Below are positions 44,021-56,806 of a stretch of DNA of 64,000 bases, in pieces. The stretch comes from Imbricaverruca yamaguchii (Eukaryota; Arthropoda; Thecostraca; Neoverrucidae). Under the pieces are notes generated by a model, which had not been told where the DNA came from, searched no databases, and saw nothing but the letters and a program-made list of their open reading frames with translations. Location of the stretch: NCBI GenBank assembly GCA_034440575.1, contig JAOTOL010001648.1:929501-993500 (forward strand), read 5' to 3'. How positions within the stretch are numbered: the first letter of the stretch is position 1; each line of letters opens with the position of its first letter. Made by a program: the position numbers and the translations under genes.

Positions 44021-45210
44021 CACAAACAGTGCCGCCGTCTGGCGAATATGTTGCAGTTTGCGACCCCGATTGACGGAGGCACTGCAGACTGAAAGTCCGA
44101 TCAATCGCATACCTCATGCAAACATCGACAAACGCATCGACGCAGACCGGTGCAGCGGATTCTCGGTGGCGCTCGCTGGCCTGCTGTAAATATAGACAGT
44201 TCCCAATACTGATCAGCGGGTAGCGGCCGTAGAGCGGCTTGTGCTCCGCAAGCCCGACCGCCGCTACGCACTGTGGCCTTGTCCACAGCCGTTGTTGATG
44301 TGACCTGGCCTGCTGGTCCTGCACTGGTATCGGCTGGTCCAACTGCACCGTACACGTGACACAGTTAAGTTCCGTCGCAGAGGGTCGTCCGAGTTGATAT
44401 CGGCCCACGCCTGTCGAGGGTATGGGTGTGGGAGTTGACCGGCAGTCTCTTATTGAGCTATGTCCGTCAAACCGGTTGAGATAGCGCCCTGGAATTTATA
44501 ATGTTTCATGATGCGTAGCGTGTTCATGTATTGATGGAAATAAAAAGGTATCGTCAAGTCAGTCAAGGTGTTGTCAGATGTGATATCATTGTTGAGGTCA
44601 TGTCAGGCAAACCTGAGCTGATACAGTGATGATGTTGCACACATCAGTATTAGTGACCTAAGCCCTGTTATATTATATAGCTGGATATTTGAATACTCAA
44701 ACGTAGCTAGGAGGGAAATATATGAGTCTTGCACTTGCCATATTGCCATTTACTTTTTCAAGATCACACAAAACCATTGATCCATGTTTCAGTTGTATGC
44801 TCTACAAACGCACTTTTCAAAAACACCCTCAAGAAAACACACGCATATGTATTTTGTACTCATGGGAACCGGACACAAAATCATGATCATGTAAGGTCAC
44901 CAACCATCGCCGACATCGGGCAGCTTGTCACCTTCGAATGGCACTGCAGGTGGCTGGTATTTGGCAATTATAAACAGAGCAGGTTAGGTAAATAAATTTG
45001 AAAACTAGCATGCAACTCGATGCAAGATCTCGCGACTGACACCAGGCGTGACTCCATCGAATCATTGGCTGGTCTCAGCGGCAAGACCTGCAGTCAGACT
45101 TTGTCAAAAATCAATAATCGACAGTGAACATTGGAACGTTGCGACTTGTTCGCACATTATGTCCAATCTATTGCTCATGTGCCCGCGGAATTCTTTCCAA
45201 GTATACATAC
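44021..45210. other. Unannotated sequence
   Basis: No recognisable gene. Overlapping frames at 43998-44408 (minus) have no motif. Confidence 0.4.
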
Positions 45211-45211
45211 A

Positions 45212-45306
45212 GCCGTCGATACAGTACGGAACACACGGCAAACATGCTATCGATAAAGTACGGAACACACGGTAGACATGCTATCAATATAGCACGGAAC
45301 ACACAG
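45212..45306 (-). repeat. 33-bp minisatellite, inverted block of the 25.6-kb family
   Basis: Three copies. On the minus strand they read GTGTGTTCCGTACTTTATCG and neighbours, the same unit as at 25600-26345 but in the opposite orientation. Confidence 0.9.
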
Positions 45307-46373
45307 CACCAAGGTCTGGTCACGGCAAGGAACACGCTCAGCTGTGGAGATTGTGGTCCCAATCGAGCAAATCCGGTCAGGCTTTACCGCTGGCCCAGGC
45401 AACTTTTTGGGCACGCTCTAGTAACATAACGGGCAATTTATGACTACAAGCTCGGAAAAACGATCATCACGGTTTTATCAGGAGGTTAGTGGAATACCCG
45501 CCAGTCCGATGTGGCATGCATGTGCTTGTCACGAGGCTCTGTTATGCGGGCACCTGCCATCGTGGACCTGACACCTGACCTGGTTTTGGGAACTAATAAT
45601 GTCCAAAGGATTTTAGCAGACTTCCCAGTCCCGTGAGAGTAGATAATGTGATCCAGTGTAGTGTGTACGTACTGACCTTTACTGATGCTACTGCTGGCAA
45701 TCTACAGTTAGTGATGTTGACACAAATCTTTATGGCCCCGGTGGGACGAGAGAACAAGCATCGCATACTGAGCCTGCTCCACTGCTGCTCAGTTAATGAG
45801 AAAAACTGCCGAAAGTGCATCTTATAACCATGCAGCATTCGAGTTTTGGAGATGCATCGTGTGGAGCCGGTCATAAAGTGATCGTAAAATGTCACAGGAG
45901 CATTGATATGCCATCCGCGGGGCAGTGGTACCTCGCTAGATAGCGCTGCAAAATGCCGTTATATTTCGTTGCTCGATTTCCGAATCCCCGCGGACAGTCA
46001 GTCAATAATAGTCACCAAATTCCTGTGTACACAACTGCGAAGTTTTGATGTGCGCATACTGCCCGCGGTCATGTCTAGACCTAGAAGGCATTGCACAGTT
46101 TACGTCGGATCAACACAACTTTCAGAAGTATCCAATGGCAATGCTCGTAGAACTCCTAGAACCTCTATAACGGGAGGCTTTCCCAGCATAACGAGGCGAT
46201 TCCTATGTGGCTCTATGGTAATCCATGATGTGCAAATAAACAATTAATCAGACGATGACAACTGAGTAGTGTGCAGGAGGAATTCCCAGACATCAGTGCT
46301 CCGGGAGCAAGTGTTTGTTTATTTTACTGCTGATCAAAGGCCGATAGAGATTGAGGTCATTGCGCTACATGCC
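45307..46373. other. Unannotated sequence
   Basis: A region near 45593-45895 has open frames on both strands (about 100 and 64 codons) with ordinary composition but no recognised domain. Confidence 0.4.
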
Positions 46374-47104
46374 TTAACACGCGCCCTGGAGGGGGGGGCG
46401 AAATCCGCCCACCCCTCCGGTTTTTCGTAGATAACTCCAGATTTTGCCCGCCGATATACGCCATTGTTTGTGTACCTGCCAATAAATGACCGGCGCGTTG
46501 TTTGAAGTAAGACAAATTAAAATCGACCGAAAATTTTTCGAGTTAAGGGTCGCTAAAGTCAAAACAATTTCCCAGCGCCAGATCACAAATATCGTCGCTG
46601 ATGCGCTTCCGGTATACTAGCAAAAAGGAAGTGTTCTTGGCAAAACTAGCGACTTGTTTGATGTACATTGTCATGCTACATTGTTCCAGAGTCATGTCAA
46701 GTCACCGAGGTCAAGTCAGGTCAAGTTCATAACAGGTTAACACACGCTCTAGAGGGGGTATGGCGAAATCCGCCAATCCTTCCGATTTTTCGTACATAAC
46801 TCCATATTGTACCGGCCGATATACGCCAAATGTATCGCGTACCAGATTAGAAATGACCGGCGCATTGTTTAAAGCAAGAAAAGTGGAAATCGGCCGAGAA
46901 GTTTTCAAGTTAGGGGCCGTTAAAGTAAAAACAATTCACAGCGCCAGCCCACAAAAATCGGCGCTGATGCGCTTCCCGTATATTGGCAATAGGGAAGTGT
47001 TCTTGACAACACTAGCGACTTGTTTGATGCATATTGTTATGCTATATAATTTAAAAGTCATGTTAGGTCGCCGAGGTCAAGTCAGGTCAAGTTCATGACA
47101 GGCT
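46374..47104 (+). repeat. Tandem duplication of a 363-bp unit
   Basis: Copy A (46374-46736) and copy B (46737-47104) are similar throughout, roughly 80% by eye. Each begins TTAACAC and ends with GAGGTCAAGTCAGGTCAAGT. The shared GGCGAAATCCGCC block follows each start. Confidence 0.88.
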
Positions 47105-47725
47105 AATGAAGGCAAACTTGGTCAACTGGAATGTGTCATAAATGCAAATGACTGTCATGCGATTGATGTCACTTTATATGTTACTCCCTATACATCCCGA
47201 AATCTACTGTTTGTCATTGTGTGCCTAAGCATTTCCATCCTTTATTCATGTATTTCACTCCTTTATTTGCGAAGCCGATTGTGCCGAGCCGCCCAACGGA
47301 GCAGTCGGGATGGGAGCCCGGTTCCGGTAACTGGAGCAGGTAATGACCTAATAAAGTGCTCCTATATAGGTGACCTGAGGTCAAATGGCGGATCTGACAT
47401 CTGTATTGCATCATTAGTAATGTCCAAAACATCATTAATGCCAATTTTTGAGCATTTAGACACAACCACAGCGATCCATAACAATGACAAGCCAACCCAC
47501 GCAAAACCAGAAAATTTTGCTATTTTGACCTCATTTGACCTTGAAGATATTGACCTAAGGTCATGCACTTTGCACACAATAGAGTTCACTATCGTGCCCA
47601 TCCACCCTGTGAATTTCGTTGCTCTAGCCTTCATAGGAGCTGAGATCTTAGGGGGGGGGCGGAATCCGCCCCCCCCCCCTCTCCAGGGCGCGTTATTTTC
47701 AGAGGCCCTCCAGGGCGCGTGTTAA
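46374..47725. mobile_element. 1.35-kb element with TTAA-starting 20-bp inverted ends
   Basis: TTAACACGCGCCCTGGAGGG (46374-46393) is the exact reverse complement of 47706-47725. Near both ends lies a further inverted block, G-run then GGCGAAATCCGCC or GGCGGAATCCGCC then C-run. Both termini carry TTAA, which is the target site duplicated by piggyBac-type transposons, so a piggyBac-like non-autonomous element is one candidate. If TTAA is the duplication, the true inverted repeat starts CACGCGCCC. There is no transposase; a 168-codon plus frame at 47219-47725 and a 90-codon minus frame lack motifs. The left part is a tandem duplication (46374-46736 and 46737-47104). Confidence 0.7.
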
Positions 47726-48229
47726 ACACGAACGCAAGGGAGGGACAAGTGCCTTTATCCCGCTCTTCTTCGGCTGGTCAGCACCGTGACCCATCTATGC
47801 CATTAGGGCGCGTGATTCAACCTCTCGCCGGCTTGCTCCATTCGTCTGGCTGTCGTCTTAGCCTGATTCACTGCTCAGAGTTTTTCTTATCGACGACTCT
47901 GACGGGTAGTGCACTCACGGGCGGAACTGGCCGCCTGGTTGGCAGGGACCCAAGCACACTTCGAGGGGCCACGCACCCGGGCCCGGGCAACAAAGGGGCC
48001 ACGTACCCGGACAACGGACAATATACAGATACTATAGAATTACCGAACTGCGAACAATTGTTATGCAGATGCGGACGCACGCAACTGTACGAAACAACTT
48101 AAAAACAAAGTGTGCATAGTTTTCGAGAAAATCGAAGTTAAGGATTCTTGCCAGGCAGCCTGGTGGCGTGATTGATTTCGCGCATGCTTCTGCCGGACGG
48201 TCTGTGCTCTGCCGCAGCTAGAGAGTACA
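47726..48229. other. Unannotated sequence
   Basis: A 127-codon plus frame (47719-48102) begins inside the element end; it has no recognised domain and is probably chance. Confidence 0.4.
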
Positions 48230-48620
48230 GAGTCCGGATCATGCACCAAAATGTCACTCCTGACCTTAACTAGAGACTATGGCGTCCGGATCAGATATGA
48301 GCCTGTCACTCCGGCCTCAGCTAGAGACTGTCATCCGCATCAGGTATCAGGCAGGCAATGCCACTCTGACCTGTTCTCTAGAGACTACGGCGTCCGGATC
48401 AGGCATCACAATGCCACTCGGGCCTCAGCTAGAGTCTATGACATCCGGATCAGGCGTCACAACGTCACTCCGACCTGAGGAAGAGCCTACGGCGTCCGGA
48501 TCAGGGGTCACAATGTCACCCCTGACCTGAGCTAGAGATTACAGCGTCCAAATCAGGCACAGCAATGTCAGTCCGGCCTGAGCTAGAGACTATCCCGTCC
48601 GAATCAGGCACCCCGACATG
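48230..48620 (+). repeat. 51-bp minisatellite, about 7 copies
   Basis: Each unit has AGAGACTATGGCGTCCGGAT, then CAGGCATCACAATG and TCACTCCGGCCTGAGCT. Copies vary between 51 and 57 bp. Confidence 0.9.
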
Positions 48621-48960
48621 TCACTCCATCTGGCAGCTTTTGCCAGCGCGACAGTCGCGCCGTCAGGTGGCCGATCGGTGATGACGTGGCGTGACCTTGG
48701 GTGTCGTCAGCACAACACGCGCACACGCGCCGGCCCCGCACAGCGCGTCTGGCCGACCGCCATGTACGCGGCTCGGGACTGGGGGCCGCTGTTCGGGCCG
48801 GGGGAGCTAATGGTTCGGCCGGCTCGGCCCAGACACTACGCGGCGCTGCGCGGACGGCAGAGAGGCGCTCACGATGTGGCAATGGATGTGCCTGAGCCGG
48901 CGACAACGGCCTGCACTACAGAAGAGCAGTCCATTAGTGACAATGCTGGAAAATTAGTTC
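48621..48960. other. CpG island abutting the 51-bp array
   Basis: GC- and CpG-rich; frames are open on both strands by composition. Possible promoter-like island without a recognised gene. Confidence 0.4.
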
Positions 48961-50519
48961 AGCGGTAAAAAGCAATTCACGTGTTTGCGGTTGATCACCA
49001 TGACTTACTGAATCGCAGCTTGTGCTCCGCCAGCGACGCTAAAAATGGTTGGCAATCTTCAAGAGGAAGGGCGAAGGTAGCGTATAAAGTGAAACCTACC
49101 TATGGTGTTCCATAGGTAGGTCAAAACCTGGTGCTGTATAGGTGTTGTAATGGTGGGTTATGGCTACCTTGTGATATGTACAGAAGATCCGATGGATATG
49201 CACATCACCTAGTGAGCGTTCTCGTAACGTTTTCTTTTCAGCCTTGGGTCGTCGTCGTCAGCTTGTTTTCAATGATGAGTGAACGATGCCACGTTCCGTG
49301 CGACAGCCATTTTGTTCCCATCGATCGATCGACAGCTGCGATGAAACCAAACGACTACTTCACTTATTGAGCTCGCGGTCTTACTTTACGGAACATTTGA
49401 GTGCTTTCAAGCGTATCAGCAGCCGCTATCGAATTGAATATACGGCATTACCATTACGGCACACGGATAAAAATGTGAGAAGCGAATATATTCTCTGAGA
49501 ATAGCAGACGTTCTCATTTTCCCTATTCAAATCATACCACACAAAATTGGCGATCTGTTCGCGATATGCTGAGAACATCATTCTCAGATGAGAATGACAG
49601 TGCGTTGAGACTTACAAATCTATTCATGTGAAACAACTTTTAAGACTCAGGAAGGAGAATATCTTTTGATCTGAAGTGAGACTCTTCGTGGGTCGTAAAT
49701 GTACTCGTTCATAACCACTTCAAAGTCTCAACAAGCCGATTTTCCTTCCCGTTGAAGCTCGTTGAGAATTGTGAATTGATAAAATTGAGCCAGTTGAAGT
49801 CACTTGAGAATAGCTATTGGTGCCAACATTCGAAGTTATTATTCAAATAAGACTAGTTTTCAGGTTTCAATTGAGCAATACATGCCTCAACTGAGGGTGG
49901 ATATTTGCATAAATGTCCCTCGCTATTCCCATATGGAACTTCTTTCAGGTTAAAATACACGTTTTATTTTGGTATCGCAGCTAATCAAGGCATATGAACG
50001 TTATCACAGTGCCACACGGCGTACTTTAATGTACAATTCTAGAGTGTCGCACACATATCGCCGGCGTCATCTGCCACACATGCCGCTCATCGCTGCCTCA
50101 GAGGATCCTGTCCTGGCAATGGCCATCGAAGTCATTGAATAGAAGTTGTGAGCACAACGTTCCGTTTATTTGCCAAATGCATTAACATAATGTACCATAG
50201 AAACAGGCATGCCTTTGCATTAAATATCATCGCCGTTGGCATATTCGGTACATCACTCGCAGACAACAATCGTAGACATGGAAATATGCCTGGACCTAAT
50301 GCTCTCACCTCCCCAGACCTGAAGGTGACACCGGGAGCTTCAAGGACTTGTGCTGAAAGCAAGTACAGGCAGAACGTAACTTCTTTGCCCGTTATTTTCC
50401 GCGCCCACTCTTGGCCTCCTTTATCCCCAAACAGATATGTTGGAACAGCCCATGGGGTACAGAGGAGACACCTGCCACAGGTATGGTCTCTGTCACTACC
50501 CAACCGCCTTCAACCGTGA
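48961..50519. other. Unannotated, AT-rich
   Basis: TGAGAAT and TTCTCA words are frequent at 49490-49820. Complementary frames of 123 codons lie at 50132-50519 on both strands without motifs. The hairpin at 49095-49120 is listed separately. Confidence 0.4.
49095..49120. repeat. Perfect 11-bp hairpin, TGTT loop
   Basis: CCTACCTATGG, then TGTT, then CCATAGGTAGG. Confidence 0.85.
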
Positions 50520-50715
50520 CGGGACTGTCGGAGAGTGTTAATCGGCAGCTGGAGACGGTTCAATGAGAATGTGAGATAAATCTGAGACAGTGAAAATCCC
50601 AACTAAGGTGCTGGTCGAGGAGGACACCTAGCACTTGAACGGTGTGATGCGGCTTCACAGTGATTACAGTCCGAAGTGTGCGGTTATTATGGAGAACAAT
50701 GGTAAGTTGAATCAC
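50520..50715 (-). pseudogene. LINE reverse transcriptase thumb fragment
   Basis: On the minus strand the stretch encodes VQVLGVLLDQHLSWDFH, matching the conserved LGV-LD-L-W-H motif after the RT palm in many LINEs. It is preceded by VITVKPHHT and ends at a stop soon after. It is short and differs from the other three LINEs here. A match over one motif only, so moderate confidence. Confidence 0.45.
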
Positions 50716-53700
50716 GTGACATCATAGTACTTTCAAAAAATTGTTTACAGCTGATTAATGTGCTTCATTGGATTCTAGATCTGGTCGAAATCAGCAGCAA
50801 AGGCAGCAATTTTGAAAGTTGAAAATATCACGCCTTTAGCGGCTACTAATAACTTGTGCAACGACAGCTATAGTAAATCATGGTACTTTGTGCAGTCATG
50901 TATTATTACGCTCGAATGTATTAAACACCGCCTTCATTGGGGTATCAAAGTATTCGGGAAACAGCACAGGGGACTTTCCGTGCATTTCCTGAACCGAACA
51001 GCGGTGTTCGGGATACAGCACGTGTATTTGCGCCTGTTAACCCTTTCATCTTACTTAAGGTCTTTCCGGTCGGACCTTCACGCCACGTCTCGGGGTAGGG
51101 GGATATAATCCTTCTAAGCTCCAAACTGAACGTCGCACGAAAACGAAAGTGGTGTCATCGGAAAGCACTCGACGAGTAGGGCCGAATGCCCCCCCCCCCC
51201 TACAAAAAATGTATAACCCCAAAAGTGATGTCACTAGAGGGTATATGTGTTTACGACTGACATATTTTTGGCTTTGGGAGTTCATCATATGGGAAACCGA
51301 GGTGGTCCTCTGATCGCCGTATACCCAAGTATGATTGATCACACAAGCCTACAGATGAGGAGAGCGCTATGTCTTCCTACACCTATTGATAATTGATTGC
51401 ATTAACTGCTGCACCAGCACAATTGCCATCTTGCAAGAAAGCCCATTAAAATCACACAACATGCCTGGCATTCCATGCACCAACAAAATGAACGTGCAAA
51501 CCTGTAGCAAATCTAAAAGCCATAGGTTATGGCAAATGCATACATTTCATTTGCCATTTGATAGCAGTCCCTTCTCGTAACATCTCCATTGACATCAGCA
51601 AAACATGGCATCATTTGCATGAGGCATCATAGTCAATCTGTTTCATCACAATGATAATTAGACGTCTTGACGTCTGCCAAAATAACATCAATGTATTCAT
51701 ACATTTCACAGACACCCTCATGCAGGGAAAGAGGGGGAGTGATTCCGAAAACCTAAGACTTGCAACACATAGCTCTACTGCTGTTTCTGTATGGCCGAAC
51801 GAGTAATTGTACTGTTTACCGAACATAAAAATAAACAAGCTATCCATATTCAAGCAGTTCCTTTGTTTGCAAATCCTCGAAATATTTGCAAAGAGGAACT
51901 TTAAAACAATAATTATTTTGTAGTGGTGTGTCACATCCTGAACATGAAAATGTTGTGCATGATTGCTTCACTGTTGCTGCTGTGGTGCAAGTTATTAGTA
52001 GCCACCACAAATACTAATGGAATTGAATAATGAAATATTGGAGGCCACTTCTTTATGGTTTTCCTAGTTGCTCTTGGGAGCCTAAAATGGCACCCGCATG
52101 CTTCAATAGCTCAATACGCAAATAACTGGTGGGACTATGCAATCAGACCTTAATATATGTAATATCTTTCGGTAGAGAAAGGTCCATCGTATGTGAATAT
52201 TGCAATCTTTTTCTTATTTATGCACTGAAAGTGACATGGGAGACGTCCAAAATGTAGGTGCTGTGGAAACGGAACGTGTTCAGATGCACTCCTTCTCCTA
52301 TTCCCTCATGTAGGTACTTGAACTATCATGCAATGAGAAAGTAATGCTCAATAAATAAACTAAACTTGATTCATCAGCCAGTTATCAAGTTATTACAACA
52401 TTGGTATATAGCATACAGTGTACTATTACCTACCATGGAATGTCAGCTATGCCACTGTGGAGTAAAAATATAAACGATATTTGAATGATAAACAGCTTCT
52501 CTTTCACTGGAGGGGAAGCCACGGTGTCCCGCTAAGGCATATATAATCTGTCAGGGCCCTTCCAATTATTTCACACATTTTACTCAAAAACATTGTACAA
52601 GCGTTTGCTATTTGTTCACACGACACCAAAATGTTTCTGGATTTGAAAGAGAAAGGTTAGCTGTTGCATTACCACCATAATAGATTATTTACCCTTTAGA
52701 GCTTCATATTTTCTTGAAAATCCTTCAGCTTAATGCCACAAGCACTCACCATGTTCTCTATGACGCGACTCGGTTGAAAAAGTTCGCGTAGAAATATCCG
52801 ATCACTTCACTGCGCGTTTCTGGCTTGGCCCCTCCGAGGCATACCATATCTGACGTCACCACTACTAGTAGTTTTTCTTAATCGAAGACAACACTTAACT
52901 GAAATCATTTAATTAGATAGGAAGTGCACCTCGTATGAGCAAAACACTTCAATATTGTATACGAAATATTACATACGATTTTTTTACAACAAACTACCTG
53001 TTACGTGAAACTTGTCCATTGCAATGCATATACAAATATTATCATCTTAGTGTTAAAATCCAGCACTGTCGCAGGCCATCCTACGTTAATTTCGAGCTGA
53101 TAAAGGGTTAATAAATTCACCTACCCGGAAGACCCACCCCCAGTGGCAAGGATGTCGAAGCCACCGACAATTACGAGCTTAGAGCCTCTGAGTCTATATT
53201 ACTAGTATCGGCAAACAGGAGACACACACCACGGCCAGTAAGCATTGGTTTGATGGTAGCATTCCTCATAAGGGATCATATATTCTTGTCCGGACGAAAT
53301 ACAAAACCGCGCTCACTCCAGATAGCTGGAAATAGTACAGCGTGAAAAACGTACTGCCATTGCAAGCGTCGAAAACCAGCGAATATTACGTTACTTGCTG
53401 ACATATATGGTGCCATTTGCGTCGGCACGGTTGGTTTTACGTCCCGTCGGTATCTGGCACGTATCATAAGGCTGCATTGTCAGAGACTGGATGTCGACCG
53501 ACGCCAGCTGACACGGTCGGCGTTGCCAGACACCGACGCTAAATAGACCGTTGTCAGACACTGAACCACGGTCAGGTGGCTGAGCAGTACCCACTCGTAC
53601 CTGGTGCTGGTGAAGGCAGTTACACGACAGGCTCTGACAGCGGTACCCAAGGCAGCCTGCAGCCTCTGACAACGGTACCCAAGACATGCACCTGGAGCCG

Positions 53701-53765
53701 ACTGTGTGCCAAACTGTTTCTCACACATTACTCAATTCATTATTGTAGACAGGAATTAAATTAAT
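50716..53765. other. Unannotated, mostly AT-rich unique sequence
   Basis: Three kilobases with the fewest repeats in the window. TGACGTCA lies at 52852-52859. There are no long frames, RNA genes or element ends. It could be intronic or intergenic. Confidence 0.5.
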
Positions 53766-53770
53766 TTGAT

Positions 53771-53833
53771 CTTTGCTGTCCAGCAAAGACAAAATGTCCT
53801 CGCTGGACAAATTGTGAAGCTTCACAATTTGTC
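53771..53833. repeat. Two neighbouring perfect palindromes
   Basis: CTTTGCTG-TC-CAGCAAAG (53771-53788) and a 28-bp loopless palindrome beginning GACAAATTGTGAAG (53806-53833, centred on AAGCTT). Both also contain related GTCCAGC and GCTGGAC words. Confidence 0.9.
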
Positions 53834-55234
53834 TAACTTAATGTCTTTTCTGGATAGTGAAGATCAATATAATTTCTTGCAGGGGCGGTCCGGTCCGCCC
53901 ATGCAAGGCACTAAGACAGTGCCTCACCTGAGTAGAGCTGGGAAGTATTTTTGTATGTTATTTTCATAAAAAGATGCTTTCATCCTCTGGATAATAGCAA
54001 ACTTGAAAAACTGGAAACAAATATGCATTGGTGACTCCTAATTATGGTGAAAATGGAAGTTCAATTACATTTACATCATTTGCATCTTAGCTTCCAAACA
54101 GCTCTATCACTGGTCGACAGAGGCTAGCCTCTCGCACACATCGCCCTATAGTAAGTTTTCGTTTCATAACAAGTGCAGGGTAGGCCGGGGCCCTCCAGTT
54201 GTTTGGCAATCGGTGACGTCACATGGGCTGGACAATTGCTCAGTCCCGTAGGCGCTCCAGCAAAACTTCCGTGTTTTCCAAACGACATTTCCGATCTTAA
54301 ATACCATCGAAATGGGACAAAATGAAGTTCATTTGACAGCTTGAAGAATCTTGTCCAGAAATATGAGCCGTGCTTTCCCTAACACTAGGATTTTTCGCTT
54401 GGACCCATGCTGACTGCATTCATGTCATGCGCTGCAGGAATCGTGTGGTGCGACAAGTAGTAGCAGTATGATGAGACAGGCCAACTGAAGATCACGGCCG
54501 GGTAGGAGGGGTAGGAGCAAGTAAGAGATAATTGTTGTAACATAATTGCGTTGCAAACAAGCGAGGTCATGTCAGGTCGAGTCACGCACATCAGGTCGTG
54601 TCGAGTCCGGCCTGACTAGGCCATGTCCGGCCAGGTCAGGGATCAAGTTTGGTCAATTCTGGTCGGCAGCTCCTTTCCGGTGGATCAGTCCATTCAGCAG
54701 GCTTTGCCAGAACTGCCAAAAGTGGTCGTAAAGAGATCTACTGTGTTCTCTCCACGACCATTTTGCACGCACTACTTAATGGCTGAGATCCATGAGCTTC
54801 TCAGCCTCAGTCGAAAATGATTAGATGACTGCCACCACTTGTTTACCGGTCATCGTGTGAGTTGCCAGCTACAGGTGCTGCCAACCTTCCGCCGACAGAT
54901 CTATGCAGCGTCGAACCCAGCCTGGTGATGATGATGCCGGCACAACTGTCATCACCACATCATAATGCAACGATGGGTCACTTGATGACTTCATTATATG
55001 GTGATGGCAATTGCGGTGGTGATGAATTTGCTCGACGGCAACCTGTGTGCCACAGGTGGCAGAGTCGCCGGTGGGCCCTCTGCACATGACCTGTGAACTT
55101 TACCTGACGCGCCGGTCTGTGGGAGCCGGGAGTGACACTGGTGTGTTCGGTCCGTCACGTGACTACAAGGCGCGTGCCCTGATGCGGTACTGCGGTGTCG
55201 TGTCCACTGTCCAGCCTCGGCCGGCACGTCCTAC
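53834..55234. other. Unannotated sequence
   Basis: TGACGTCA at 54214-54221. GGTCATGTCAGGTCGAGTCA-like words occur near 54567-54650. No gene is recognised. Confidence 0.45.
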
Positions 55235-56580
55235 AACGGCAAACGGCCACCACTACCACCACCACCACTGCCACGACTACCACCACCAGCACCACTACCA
55301 GCACCATCACCACAACCACTGCTACAACCGCTACCACCACTACCACAACCACCACTACCACCACTACCACCACCAGCACCATCACCACAACCACTGCTAC
55401 AACCGCTACCACCACTACCACTACCACCACTCCTACTACCACTAACAGCACCATTACCACAACCACACAACCTACCACCACTACCACCACCACTGCCACC
55501 ACTACCACCACCAGCACCATCACCACAACCACTGCTACAACCGCTACCACCACTACCACTACCACCACTGCCACCACTACCACCACCAGCACCATCACCA
55601 CAACCACTGCTACAACCGCTACCACCACTACCACTACCACCACTGCCACCACTATCACTACCAGCACCAGCACCACAACCACTGCTACAACCGCTATCAC
55701 GACTACCACTACCACCACTGCCACCACTACCACCACCAGCACTATCACCACAACCACTGCTACGACCGCTAACACCACTACCACTACCACCACTGCCACC
55801 CCTACCACCACCAGACCATTACAACAACCACTGTTACAACCACTACCACTACCACTGCCACAAACACCGCCACCATTACCACTGCCAGCACCATCACCAC
55901 AACCACTGTAACCGCTACCACCACTCCCCCACCACCACACCACTACCACTACCAGCACCGTCACCACAACCACTGCTACAACCGCTACCACCACTACCAT
56001 TACCACCACTGCCACCACTACCACCACCAGCACCAACACCACAACTACTGCTACAACCACTACCACCACTACCACTACCACAACTGCCACCACTACCACC
56101 ACCGCACCATCACCACACACCGCTCACCATTACCACCCACACCACACCAACTGCCACCACTCCACCCAGCACCATCCACAACCACTGCTACACCACTACC
56201 ACCACTACCACCACTGCCACCACTACCACCACCAGCACCATCACCACAACCACTGCTACAACCGCTACCACCACTACCACTACCACCACTGCCACCACTA
56301 CCACCACCAGCACCATCACCACAACCACTGCTACAACCACTACCACTACCACTGCCACAAACACCGCCACTACCATTACCACTACCACAAACACCACTGC
56401 TACAACCACTACCACTGTCACTACCAAAAACACCACCACTACCACAATCACAATAAAAACGGCAACCACAACCACAACCGCAACCACCATCACCACTATC
56501 ACATCCACCATTGTCCTGCAACCACAACCACAACCAAAACCACCATTACCACCATCACCACCACCACCACCACCACCTTA
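55235..56580 (+). repeat. ACC-rich array with a 75-bp higher-order unit
   Basis: 1.35 kb of CCACTACCA-type trinucleotides. A higher-order unit of 75 bp is marked by CAGCACCATCACCACAACCA, for example at 55512 and 55587, followed by CTGCTACAACCGC. Frames up to 321 codons (valine-, threonine- or glycine-rich) follow from the 3-bp period. Confidence 0.95.
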
Positions 56581-56657
56581 AATTATTGACGAGACATTAA
56601 TTGTCGAGCAAGAATAGCAATTCAGAGCATTCTCCAAGTTGTGACTTTACGACGCAC

Positions 56658-56806
56658 CCAACAGCTGAGGCTATATGGCGTCACCTGCTTCTCACCCTGG
56701 CAGGAAGGACGGGCACCACGGTGAGCCGAATCCCATACCTCTGGCATGCCAAACGCCCTGGCATGCCAAACGCTCCAAACGCTTAACCACTGAGCTACCG
56801 ACGCTC
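56658..56806 (-). mobile_element. tRNA-derived SINE-like element, copy 2
   Basis: Read on the minus strand it starts with the A box GGTAGCTCAGTGGTTAAGCG and continues to a box-B-like GGGATTCGGCTC, with an 18-bp duplication (GCATGCCAAACGC on plus) between them. The body then matches copy 1 at 4498-4622. It lies just after the ACC-rich array, as copy 1 lies after the GGTT tract. Confidence 0.6.

Noticed and set aside
55155..56533. Long Val-, Thr- and Gly-rich frames
   Set aside because: They arise from the ACC trinucleotide array in different frames and strands.
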